Shown one piece after another: positions 13,161 to 25,100 of a stretch of 64,000 nt of DNA. The notes below the pieces were generated by a model. The model saw only the letters and a list, made by a program, of their open reading frames with translations, ran no database searches and had not been told where the DNA came from. A program made the translations under genes and the position numbers. The stretch is from Pterois miles (Eukaryota; Chordata; Actinopteri; Perciformes; Scorpaenidae): assembly GCA_947000775.1 (NCBI GenBank), contig CAMQGK010000638.1, forward strand, positions 17,852,501-17,916,500, written 5' to 3'. Every line of letters starts with the position of its first letter. The first letter of the stretch is position 1.

Positions 13161-16100
13161 TTTGGCATGCACACACAAACAAGCACACGATTACACAGAC
13201 ACATAAACACACACTTACACACACTTTGGATCTTCCCCCCAATGGCATCTTGCTGACTCACAAGGTTGATTAAAGAGATGGAAGCGACTCTTTCACCGAA
13301 AAGTGCAGATGCTTCATTTAGAGCTGAGGACGTTAAGGACGAGTCATTAAAACTCATAAAAAATCAGAAGAGCTGCGAGTGCGCTCATGAATACCAAAAA
13401 AGAAAAGAGAAACCTGTGGGATGTAATTTACTGCTATAATTTCACCCTGTTTGAATATGCTTGATTTGGAGATGGATATCAGAGCGTGCCTCTCAACATT
13501 AAATCGCAGCAGTGTTTTACTCCCCAATTCAAACACAGTGACACATAATGGAGGGATCGCGCAAATGTACTCACAGTGTTCATTTCACTGTTGATTTTTA
13601 GTTAGAGGCTTGGAAATTTAAACTCTAAATGATCTCGTCAAGGCGTGAGAGAGGTTCACAGGGCCAATTATTATATCAGTGTACTATAGAAACCACTGCA
13701 GGGAGTCTAGTATATTGCAATATTGGTTGTAGAGGTGAAGTCATCACACAATTCACTGTGTTGAGTATATGCAAACTAAGAAATAAAAAACTCGTGTGAC
13801 TGTGGTTGGCTATAGGAGCATCATGCCATCATAAGAGCAAATCACAGGAGGGTTCCTTATGCATTTTGTATGAGTGAGATAATGACTGCTTTATGTGTGT
13901 CCCCACCAAAACATGCAATATACTATACATGTACAGTATATGCATGTTGCATGTCTACCATATTATAAAGCAGACAATCATGGAATTTCAGTGTTTAAGG
14001 TAAGGTTTTCTCTCTAGAGGACATCTCAGAGAGAAACTCATCACTCTATCTCTTTCTTTATCTTTTAAAACCTTGGCTGCCATCGCATCAGATCAGCAAC
14101 TCTGCCCTCTCTCAAACAACGAATACAGCTTTTAACTAACTGCGAAGAGCAACTCCTCTCGCTGCCAGATTCAAATCTGGCAAATGGCGAGAGCCAAAAA
14201 GAAAGTCAGAGATTGAATGTAATGCAATGCAATGTCAGGACCAGATGAGTTGGAAATGTCTGCAGCTGTTAAATTGGCGGTTTGTGTGCCACTCGCTGTA
14301 GCTGCCGAGGCACTTAAGAAGCGAGCGGTGGGGTCCAAACGAGATTAGAGGATGAAAATCATTCCTCATGTGTTGGTTGCGGCGCTTTCAGTCGGAATGT
14401 CTCCAACAAATTTTCCAAAAATAGCAAAGGGAAAGATTTATGCTGGGGGTTGTAATGGTTGCATTTGAGAGTATGTGAGCCGAGAAATTATTGTTTCATT
14501 CTAATTCTGAGTTATTCCACTTCACTAATCTCATTACGTTGAAATAAACTGAATAATTTGCTTTTTGCCTTGACATTTGTAAGAATATCTGTATCGTGTT
14601 GGGCAGCCAGTGCATATTAGCCTCCCTCTTGTTGCTGAACAATAGCACTGAGAGATACACAGATACACGGCGATAAGAGAGGTCTTAAGTTCAATAGTGG
14701 TGGAGGGGTTGGTCATTGATGCTTTCTTCTCTCCCCCTGCCCCCCTCCTCTTCCAGAGGAAAAGAGTACGGTACTCTGAGCTGGACTTCGAGGTAAGATC
14801 TCGGACCTCACCTCCCCCTGTCATCAGCCTGTCTCTGCTTTCTTGTGCTTTTGCCAGGACTTGAGTAACGCATAGAGGAGCAAAAAGCATTGCTAAATCC
14901 CTCCCTTCGCACCTGTGTCTCCCTTGCATTTAGACCTATGGACTGTTTCAGACCTTACGTAGTATGCTGTTTCTCCAACAATGGCCTTGAACCCATCCCT
15001 ACTTATTATCTGTCTTAATTTGTGTCAGTTAAAACAAGAATATCCCACTGACATGTACAATTAAACAATACCATCATGTCATTGTGGGGGTCCTGGTTGA
15101 AGAAACAGCAAAGTAGAGTGCTTCTTGTGTCTGAATGAATACAAGTGATTCAGTTATGGGTCAACAATTGTGTGGCCGTGATTGATTGGCTGGTTATAGC
15201 TCTTGGAACGACATGATGTGTGAGTATATTTGTGTTCGAATGATCTGGGTGTCCTGTGAATCTCCAGTCTCTGGCGAGTACCCCTTTGCCATAAAACACC
15301 TCCCTTTTGCATTGCTGCTTTTTTCTTTGCGAGAATTCAGTTTCATTTAGGCTGTTGCAAAGACTGGACATTCACCCTCCACCATGGAGATATATAGACC
15401 ATGTAGAAGGTATGTGTGGTGACAAGCTACTAACAGTGACTATGGCTGATTGTTTTACTTATCTGGCAAATTTGCTGGAGAGCCGTTTGTGGCCGCTGCA
15501 TGAATTTAGAGCGAGGAGATTGCCTCTCCTGGAAATCAACTCTTTTCTCATCAATTGACTATTGACTCTGAGAAAGAGGTTGATGCAGAAGTACTACTAA
15601 TATAGCCAAGTGTACGCTTCCATGATTTAATGGAAGGTAAACCCATTTTCATCCATTTTTCTTTAATTTAGTTTGCCCATCCTTTTAGACTGTCAAACTT
15701 TTGCTTTATATATTCACTATAAAAACTACAACATTTGTCCTTATAAACTTTTTTAAAGTTAGTAAATTAATATAGCTTTTTAGAGGAAATAACATTTCAG
15801 AAAATTTAAAGGAGCACTCCACTGATTTAGCATTGCACTTAAAGTTGGAGATCTTGCAAGAGACACAGTCAAACTCAGATATTCTGACTTTTAATTCTTA
15901 GTATGTGGCAAGGGTCCAGGTGCAAACTTTGGAAAGCTCCTTCAAAACCATAGAAGACATAAAACAACAGTATAACTAGGTTATAGGCTGTTCTCATACA
16001 CCGTTCGTAGCTATACCTATGAAAAGTAATGCACCAGAATTCGTATATATCCCACAAAATCAATTTGTCTGCAATCCACGTAATCGTGAACCAGGATGTA

Positions 16101-19100
16101 TAAAGAGTGACAAATGCCACAAAAAGAGGAGGTTGTGGTGGATGGGTGTGTCAGAATATACTGGACTTTCACCCAGGAACTGTGTGAAACCAGAAGTCAG
16201 AAAGAGTTTTTTTTTTTAACACAAATTATGATCTTTCGTAAACTTAACTAAGTAGTTTTATTGCCCAAACCTAACCAAGTCGATCAATTCCTAAACCTAG
16301 GTAGTTTTTTTTACCTAAACCTAACCACTTCAGGCTATTCCTAAACCTACCCAAATAGATTTATTGTCCAAACATAATCAAGTAATTTTGTTGCATAGCC
16401 CTAACCAAGTAATTTTATTGCCTAAACCTAACCAAGTTGATCCATTCCTAAACCTTACTAACTAGATTTATTGTCTAAACCTAAGTAGTTTTATTGCCTA
16501 AACCTAACCATGTCAATCTGTTCCTTAAACTAAATAATTTTGTTGCCTAACCTTAACCAACTAATTTTATTGCCTAAACCTAACCAAGTTGATCTATTCC
16601 TAAACCTTACTAAATAGATTTATTGCCTTAACCTAAATAAGTAGTTTTATTGCTTAAACATAACCAAGTCAACCTATTCCTAAACCTAAGTAGTTTTATT
16701 GCCTAAACCTAGCTAAGTAGTTTTGTTGCCTTGACCTAACCAAGTTCATCAATTCCTAAACCTACAGTATAAGTAGTTTTGTTGAAAACAGAAGTTTATT
16801 TAAGACTGGAGCGAAAATTGACACGTTGCTTGACATTTGTAAGAAAATGCACAAAAAATGAGGAATAACTTTTCATAAGATAGCATATGAACCGTTGTAT
16901 GAGGATACATCAGCAGTGAGCCATAGTCCATGGGATAAGTAAACTGAACTTTAAGTGTAAAATTGTTGGAGTTCCCCTTTAAACAAGTACTTTATTTTGA
17001 GGGATAAGATGATGATTACTTACAGGAAGTCATCGTTTACCCAGGTTTCATTAGACTTTAATAGAAACCTTAAACCATGAGTCATACAAGGAAAACTAAA
17101 GACCTAATTGGGAAAAAGGAAGGAACTAGTTAGTACCTTCTTAGCTGAGCAGAGATGAGAGTGCCTACTCTGAAGTAATTGGAGTCAGTGCTTCGCGCCA
17201 ATCCTGGCTGGGAAGTGTGCGGGTGTGAGTGCTGGCATCTTGCCCCTGTGTCACTTTCAACCTCGCAAGCTGCTTTGACGATTAGCCACTGCCGAGCAGC
17301 TCCAGCACTGCCCATTAACACAGAGAGACAACAGCAGTGGCACTGACAAATGCAGTTTGCTGTCAGAGAATAAAAGATCTGGATTGAGTTTCCTTCTAGA
17401 CAGACGTATTCAGAACACAGGGAAGGCAGTTTTTGTCAAGTGTCACTGGGGCGAGAGTTAAATTCCAGCCCTTCTGTTAGACATTTAATGAGTTAGACAA
17501 ATTCCTGAGTTAACGGGACTGCCAGCTAGCAGGCACCAGTCTGGAACAATGGCATTTCTGTCAGTCATTTTCACCAAATTTTCACTTAAAGGAGACCTAT
17601 GCAGCACTTCCAGTTGCCAAATTCTTGAAGACTGAGGAAGTGGATGATGTATGAGCATGAGCCAGCAATCGATCGATCTGTCGGCGTCCCTCTCTTACGG
17701 CCGGCGTCACTGACTGCAGTCCCTCATTCCCGTTCCCCTGCCTGCCCCTATATTGGCCCTCCCCCGTTCTTTTCTTTTTTTGTTTCTGTTTGGTTCATTT
17801 TTTGCTGTCCCTTCCTTTCTTCCCTTCCAGAAAGTGATGCACACTCGCAAAAGACATTCTGAGCTGTACCATGAGCTCAACCACTCGTCCAAGTTCCACA
17901 CCATAGACAGGTATAGCAGGGACCCAGCCATGTCCACATTCAAGGTAAGACCATTGTCCAAACGTGGGACGGGAACCCACTGTACCCATGCACCTCCACC
18001 CCCCTTTCCGCACTAAAACCCCACCCCTTTTAACACTAAAGGATTAAAACGGAAAGCAAATACTCACTTCTGCACAGATCAAAATTGCAGTGGCATGCTT
18101 CACAGGAAGTGGTCAATGCTGGCTAAATATTATCAGTACTATAGTGTCATTGCATTATTTGGTAAATGCAGCTATCAGATGATTATAGTCCTAAAAATCT
18201 GCTAAAATTAGGCATGATTGAAACATTTTTTAAATATTAGTTCAAGATCACAAATTACTTATGTCATTGACTTGAACAACAAGATGATGATGAACTCATT
18301 TACTACTTACAGCCCAGATCGAGCTGACTGCATGGACATGTACAGTAAGTAATGGACTTGATGAAGTTAGCAGACAGATGTTGTCCAGAATTATTTATTA
18401 AATTTTTTTCCAGCAATCACAAATCAAAGAATATAAACATTTCACCCACAATTTTTCATTTTAATTAATGAGGGACACAGGTAACATATTTTATGCTACT
18501 TGCAAAAATAATTCATTTAATCTTATTTCCCTAACTTGTATTTTGCATGTACCCTTGTTAACGCCTTATTTTGAAAAACAGGCCTTGTCACTCATTATGT
18601 CGTAGCCTGCATCCTTCCTTTGATTTCACCAAGTCCGTCACTGTCCACCATGGATTTCTACACCCATGCTATCAACTCAATCTGGGCTGTTTGAATACAT
18701 TTAACATTATCATGATAAGTTAATTATCTTGTTTTCTTGAGATAGCAAAGCTCGTGATCTCGAGATAACGGCATTAAAAAATGAATCATGTCCGTTTAGG
18801 ACTGCCCTGCTAATAAACAACATAAGCTACTTTTGAATGCGAATATATTCATTAAGTCTTTTTTTTCTAGCCGAATTGCTGTCTAAGAAATGTGAAAACA
18901 TTGTTTGCTCTAACAAGGGAACTAATGTGAACAGCGCATCTATTTTCATTGCCATTTGATTAATTCGCTGTTGTTCTCATTATCACATCCACGGAGAATC
19001 GAACAATAACTACCTCATCAATATAACTTTACTCCTTTATACTTTCTTACTGTAAATCTCTTTTAATACCAGCTGTAATTGGCCTGAAATTCATTTGTTC

Positions 19101-22100
19101 TCAGTTACATGCTTGGTGCCTTATTAAATACCTGTCAAAACAGTTGATCACGTAAGCTGTTACCTGAGGGATAATCAATCAGGGTTAATGAAATACCAAG
19201 TTCTGCAATTTAAGAACTGTGAAACTATTTCTCACTCTCACCTCACCATAATGCATTGCTGAAAACACATTTGTGCCTATACACATAAGTGCTTTGTCTG
19301 CATCACATTGTTTCTGCTCAGCTAGATTCACTGTCTGTGTACTGTATATGATGGTGTCTTTTCATGTCTCTGTGTGGGTGGTTAGGTGGGTGTGTGTGTG
19401 TCAGTGGGGTGCTTGGGTGGGCACCTGTGCGCATGAGACACGGAGGCGTCTTTGAATCATTAATACACCATTAGCAGCAGACGAAAGAGTCCCCGCTCAC
19501 TCTGCGCTGACCTTCAGAGGGCCAGTTTCATTAAGATTTAAACACACCCGCACACGCTCGCACTCTTCATCTGCGGAGAGCCATGATGCGTTAGCCAACC
19601 TTGATAGGTGTACTATCCCCTGGCATCTGCGCCATGCTGGTTCACATCTAATTTACACTGCCAGTGGAGGAACAGAGGCCAGCCTGACATCTCTCATATT
19701 CTCCATGCGATGTAGCCACACATACAGCACAAACACACACACACCAACATCCTGCTATTTCCCAACACTAGACCAGCGGCCTTTTCCTTCACTCCTCATT
19801 TGTTCAACGTCTTGATCAAGATTTTCAGAAGCGTTGGCCGACTCCCCATTCATTAATGCCAAGCAAATATTTTATGGAAGGAAAGAAAAATGGCAGGCTG
19901 CTTGGAAAGGCATGAGCTATATATTAGAAGTGCGTGGTTCTTAACAGTTGCGCCGCGGAATGCTAATGTGCCTCAGAGGGAGCGCAGGTGTGCTTCGAGA
20001 TTATGCCAAAATGTAAAAGAAATGAAAGCCCAGCCGCGAATAATAAATAGGCCGTATTTAAACTAATTAAGACAAGTTGGAACATGTATTTCCTCTGGGC
20101 TAGTGACGTCACATAAGTTATGAAATGAAAGGGCAGCATAGATATGGCTTCCTCATACAAATCCATTATGTTAAAAGTAAGTAGGCAGTTCACTTAACTG
20201 TGAATAATTACACGGATAATGCTATCAGTGTCAGGCCTTTGACAGGACCCAGCTTGAGTTCAGCTCTGCTGTTGTCAACATCTCACTTTGAGAGTCACCC
20301 CCAGACACGGACATGCTGACTATACAGTAATTATGGAGATGAGAAGGGTGTGTGTGGGCGTGCGTGTCCGTACACTTGGATATCCGAGTGCCAAATGCGC
20401 GTGCGTGTGCATGGCTGCATGCCCCTGTGTGTGGTCGTAGGCAGTGTGTGCCTGTGTCCTCTTGTTCCTGTTTGTTTGTGTGTTTATCTGTTTGAGATCA
20501 GTGTGTCGCACTGCCTGGGTTTGAAGCACATAAACTGTGTTTAGGAGACAATTGCTGCATGAGTATTGATATAATTGTTTCATAATAACTTTGATAACCT
20601 CCTTTCTATGCCATATAACAGACACTGACAGTGACTTTCACATAAACTACAATGAGTGCTGTGATTTAATAGCAAACATAATTGCATTTTACTAGGATGT
20701 CTTCTCACGGATGGACACACAAAGTACCGTGGGAGTTGATACTCACCCTTAACTTCATATGGCCAGTTGACTTAGTCACTCACAGGGATAGTTCAAGTGT
20801 TCTGAAGCGGGGTTGTATGAAGTACTTACCCATAGTCAGTATATTTCCTACCATATATGACGGTCAGCATTCCCCCAGCTTGCAGGAACAGACAGATGTT
20901 ACCACACCGGAGCTGTTTGATTTTAAGTATGTGCTATATTTAGAATATTTTTGCTGGTTTACCTTGCCTTGAGACAGCTCTTTAATCCAGGTTTCGAATG
21001 GGGAAAGTTGCTTGTATGCTTTTGCCAAAGCCACCAGGCTTCATTGATAAAAAAGGTAATTTTACCTCATGGAACACTAGAGTTGGTGGTCTACCTGCTG
21101 TTGATCAGTTAGTTTGTTTGTGTCATTGTGTGAGTTATTTTTAGTTCTGAATCACCAAAGTCACACAAATAATACATACTAAGTAACCAATAGAGGCAGC
21201 GGTATACCAGCAACTCCTGTGCTCTGTGAGGTAAAGGATTATGTTTTTTCAATGGGGTCTGGTGGATTTGGCAATAGCATGGATGACTACAACGTCTTCA
21301 GTTCCCCATCAAACATGGCTGTCTCATGACAAGGTAAACTGGTGACAACATTCTGAATATAGCATAAACTTAAACTGATACTGATTTTTTTGGGGATGGG
21401 CTTCTTTTTAGGTTTCTAAAATGTGTTTTGCACAGCATTATATTGCTTTATAGCCGTTCTGGCACAGATGACATGCCGACCATCATCTGTTGTCGGTAAT
21501 ACACTGACTACGGATATGAACCTCATAGAACCCCGATTCAAAGCTCCTGTACTAGCCCTTTAAGGACTGGCACTACTGAGCATCTCACCTTTTAATGAGG
21601 GAGACAAGCCAGTTCCAAGCAAAACTAGAGGGAAAACCCTCACTTACCTGTCTAATGATGAGTCATCTACCTCAGGCGACGAGGCCTCAAAACCCATTAA
21701 CCCCCCTGACTTTTGCAGGCCTCTCCCTCCTTTAAAGTGCCTAAACAGTATTTTAACGCAGACACTAAAACAACTTTTAACCCCTTCTAACCACCACGGC
21801 CGGTGTTCGTCCACCACAGGTCCCCCCTCCCCCACCGCCGAGGCACAACACCGAGCCATCACTAGTGCGCAGAGCGTCCCTCGTTTACAAAGAAAGTCAA
21901 CGTAAGACATACTAAACCCCTTTTAAACCTCGTGCAGTAGAGCCCCTCTAACTCTCTCTAAGGCCCAAGAGTTGATACACTAAATGTCCCTGTATGTGTC
22001 ATAGTTTGCCACTGTACAAGACTGTATCTGTGTTTCTGAGCTGTAAAACTGTACATTTCACATGTAACTGACTGTTCACTAAAACTCTCCCCAAATCAGC

Positions 22101-25100
22101 GATTGTCTAATCATGGTGTAGCAACCATAATTAGGCACAGCAGGCCTGTCAAGCTTTGGATTTCTCCACATGTTCAAGTGGTGTGCATGGGGTTGTACTT
22201 ACAGTGATTCGAGTTTGGAGGGTTGTGTCTATTTTCTAGCTATTATGAATGTAATTAATGGTTTGAGCACTGTCTTTATCGTCTCCAAGCTGCAAGCGTT
22301 AGCATGTCCAGCTAACCAGCATACTATATACAGTAATTGAGCATTAAGGCCATGGAGCACAACATTCATTTGTGTGGTTACAAGTTGCATTAAAAAAACA
22401 CTGTTTGCTATAACACATCCACTGGGTACTTTTCCCACCGTGTGGAAGCTGGTCCTAGAAAGATGTTAGCAGTTCAGTGCTGCATCAAGCACATGAAATA
22501 AAGCAGTCAGTCATTAATGACTGGAATATGTGTTTATACTGTTAGAAATCAGCCTGCAGTGCTCAGCAGTCTTGTTGCTAGATCCCAGAAGCACTTTGTG
22601 GAGAATTAATGGCTTCATGGCTTCTGGTTACACCCCACTATGACATTTACTATTGTCATTTCCTGCACCAATCTAAGGCTGCACCTAATGATTATTTTCA
22701 TTATTGATTAATCAATTATTTTGTTGATTCATGCAAAATAAATAGTCGAATATCAAAAAAAAGTGAAAACATATTGTACAAACAGGTATGTAAGCTAATC
22801 ATCCAAATGTGTATATGAAGAAAATGTTCTTAGACTTCTCCTTATCATATGTTATGGCTTTGTTGAATACTTGATTCTGAGTTATTTCTTTATAGCAAAC
22901 CGTTGCTATGTATAACAGACCGTTGCTATGGACGCAGCTCTGATCTCGGACTCTGGAGGACCATGTTTGTGTAAAATTATTGATTTCTTAGTCGCCATAG
23001 TCATTGTTGCAAAATAAACCCCTTCGGAGTGATGCAAAAGGGGGTTTGTTTCGCAACAAAGGCTGCCTCGTTGTATATTATCTCTTACATAATACAGTAC
23101 TAGGGCTCACTAATAGAGTCACTAATAGACTGCATGCAGTAGATAGATAGTCTGGGACATCCAGCTTTAGCTTCAGTCTTTCAGCACAATATCATGTAGG
23201 CTGTGTAGCCATCAAAAGCATATTTAAGACCACTCTTTTTTAAAAAAAGTCACCCCAAAGCATTAAATCAGCTGAAGCCTGCATATTTAACCAACTCATG
23301 GGGCTGATTCTAGTTGGAGTAGCTTGCTGACTAATAAAATCTGCTACTGAATGTTCAGCTAAATCAATGGTTGCCACATTAAAATGACAAACTTGCTTAT
23401 GTCTACCTCAAAAAACAAGGAACCACTAAGAATTTCTATGGTAAATCTAATCCGTTATCGTGGTAAACTAGTTGAGCGAGAATAGAAAGCTTGACAGGCA
23501 TAGCGACAGTAACTAAAGGGGGGTGGTGTAAAGCGAAGAGTCAGTTTAGAGTGATGCATTTTATACTCCAGCATTACCTGCTTAAGTACACGAAAAGCCT
23601 ATTTCAAGACTATAATTATTTACAGTCCCACAGACAGTGTCAAACTATAAGCTTACTCCATGTAGCTGCTCATCTACCCGTCAGCGCTGTCTCACAGTGA
23701 AGTAACTGTATTTGATGAGCCTAAACATTAGATGGTCCCCTAGTGGTGTGGTGGCGTAACAGTCACAGCTTGTACCCCCCTGTGCTGCTGTGTTCACATA
23801 ATGAATGCTAATTCCCCTTCCTCCATCAACTCCTATACAAATTCATATTGAACTATCCAATCTGGAACCAGAGAGATGGATTTGTAAGGTGGTCTGATGC
23901 AGGACTGGATTTATCTTTCATGATAAAACAAAAACATAGATTTTTGTTGTTGTTGTTTTTTTAGTTGTTTCCATTACTTTAGCACCACTGTGTGTGTCCA
24001 TACCATCACTGTGCCCATTTCAGTGCCTGAATTAAACCTTATGACCCAAACACCATAACCAAGTGATAAATCAGTTCATAAAGACAATGACGCATCCAAA
24101 CCGATTTATAATCACTTCATAAACCATGATACCCTGTCAATAAACTAGCTCATTGGCACTCAAAAGGGCCAAACATGATGCACTTTGTATGGGTGCCAAT
24201 GAGAGACTCTTAAGAAATATCACAAAGGGCTTATGTGGTCAGAAGAGGCCTGATCCATTTTTACTTCACTGGAAAGGTAGGATCTCTGTGTCGAGGGGAT
24301 GAGTGGATATCAGAAAATGTCGCACGCACACACATTTTTTTTTTTTTTTCCACTTTCACATCTTATCCAATTTTCTGTTCAAGCGCAGTGGACTTTAAGT
24401 GGTCTTAGGTATTATATGTGCCGTCCACATAGTACTTCAATCTCTTGATTTTTTTTTTCTTGTCTCTTCATACCACCTACCCACACTGCTGTTAACTCTA
24501 CATTGCCTGGGAACTGCTAATCCTTTATATTTAAAACACTGGTAGCCAGAGACTGTTAAGTGATGACTCAAGTGTTACGCTTAATAGATGGAAACGAAGA
24601 GTAAAGACGTGACTGGAAAGAAGCGGGAGGCACACATGATATATCACAAGCCTCCCATTAACCTCAATGTTGAAAATCACCTTGTCTGTCTTTTCTATTA
24701 GGCTGCTGAGGCTAGCGGAGCTATTCCTGTAGTGTGAGAATAAATACGCAGGTTGCCCTCCGTTACATATTCTGTTTTTTGAAAAACATATGCATGACCT
24801 TTAAGATCGACTCTGCGAAATGGCTTACTGATAAACTATCGCTAACAAAGGTCAGTTGCAGGCTGTGACACGAACATATATTTCTCCTGCCTGTGTACAT
24901 TTTTAATGCAGCGAGATCCGAAGCATTCTGACATGTGACTACAAGAGTTACAGAGGTCACTGTGAGCTTAATGTTGATCGATTGTAGATTGTTAGCTATC
25001 ATTTTTGCTTTTTGACATCACGACAACAGCTACTGACCTTGACTCAAGTGTTTCAGGTTAGATGCATAGTTGTCTGCCCCCATAAGAGGATAATATATTT

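Larger units (their letters stand above)
11664..14756 (+). other. adgrb2: adgrb2 intron 6
   Basis: GT-AG intron, 3.1 kb. In order: a retroposon 3' end (11790-12035), AT-rich sequence, a (TG)n and a (CA)n tract (12928-13032 and 13134-13160), the second copy of the direct repeat (13438-13814), then repeat-poor sequence to a C/T-rich acceptor at 14725-14756. Confidence 0.8.
14793..17830 (+). other. adgrb2: adgrb2 intron 7
   Basis: GT-AG intron, 3.0 kb. The central part (15806-16983) is a nested inverted-repeat element carrying a minisatellite. 17120-17560 is repeat-poor and more GC-rich, with no coding frame I can recognise. The acceptor tract is C/T-rich (17750-17830). Confidence 0.8.

Noticed and set aside
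12889..13248. Long open frames of repeated Val-Cys or His-Thr residues
   Set aside because: They are translations of the (TG)n/(CA)n microsatellites, not proteins.
16235..16790. Interstitial telomere
   Set aside because: The short cctaaacctaacc phrase recalls telomeric repeat, but the real period is much longer, the units are diverged, and the array sits inside a transposable element.
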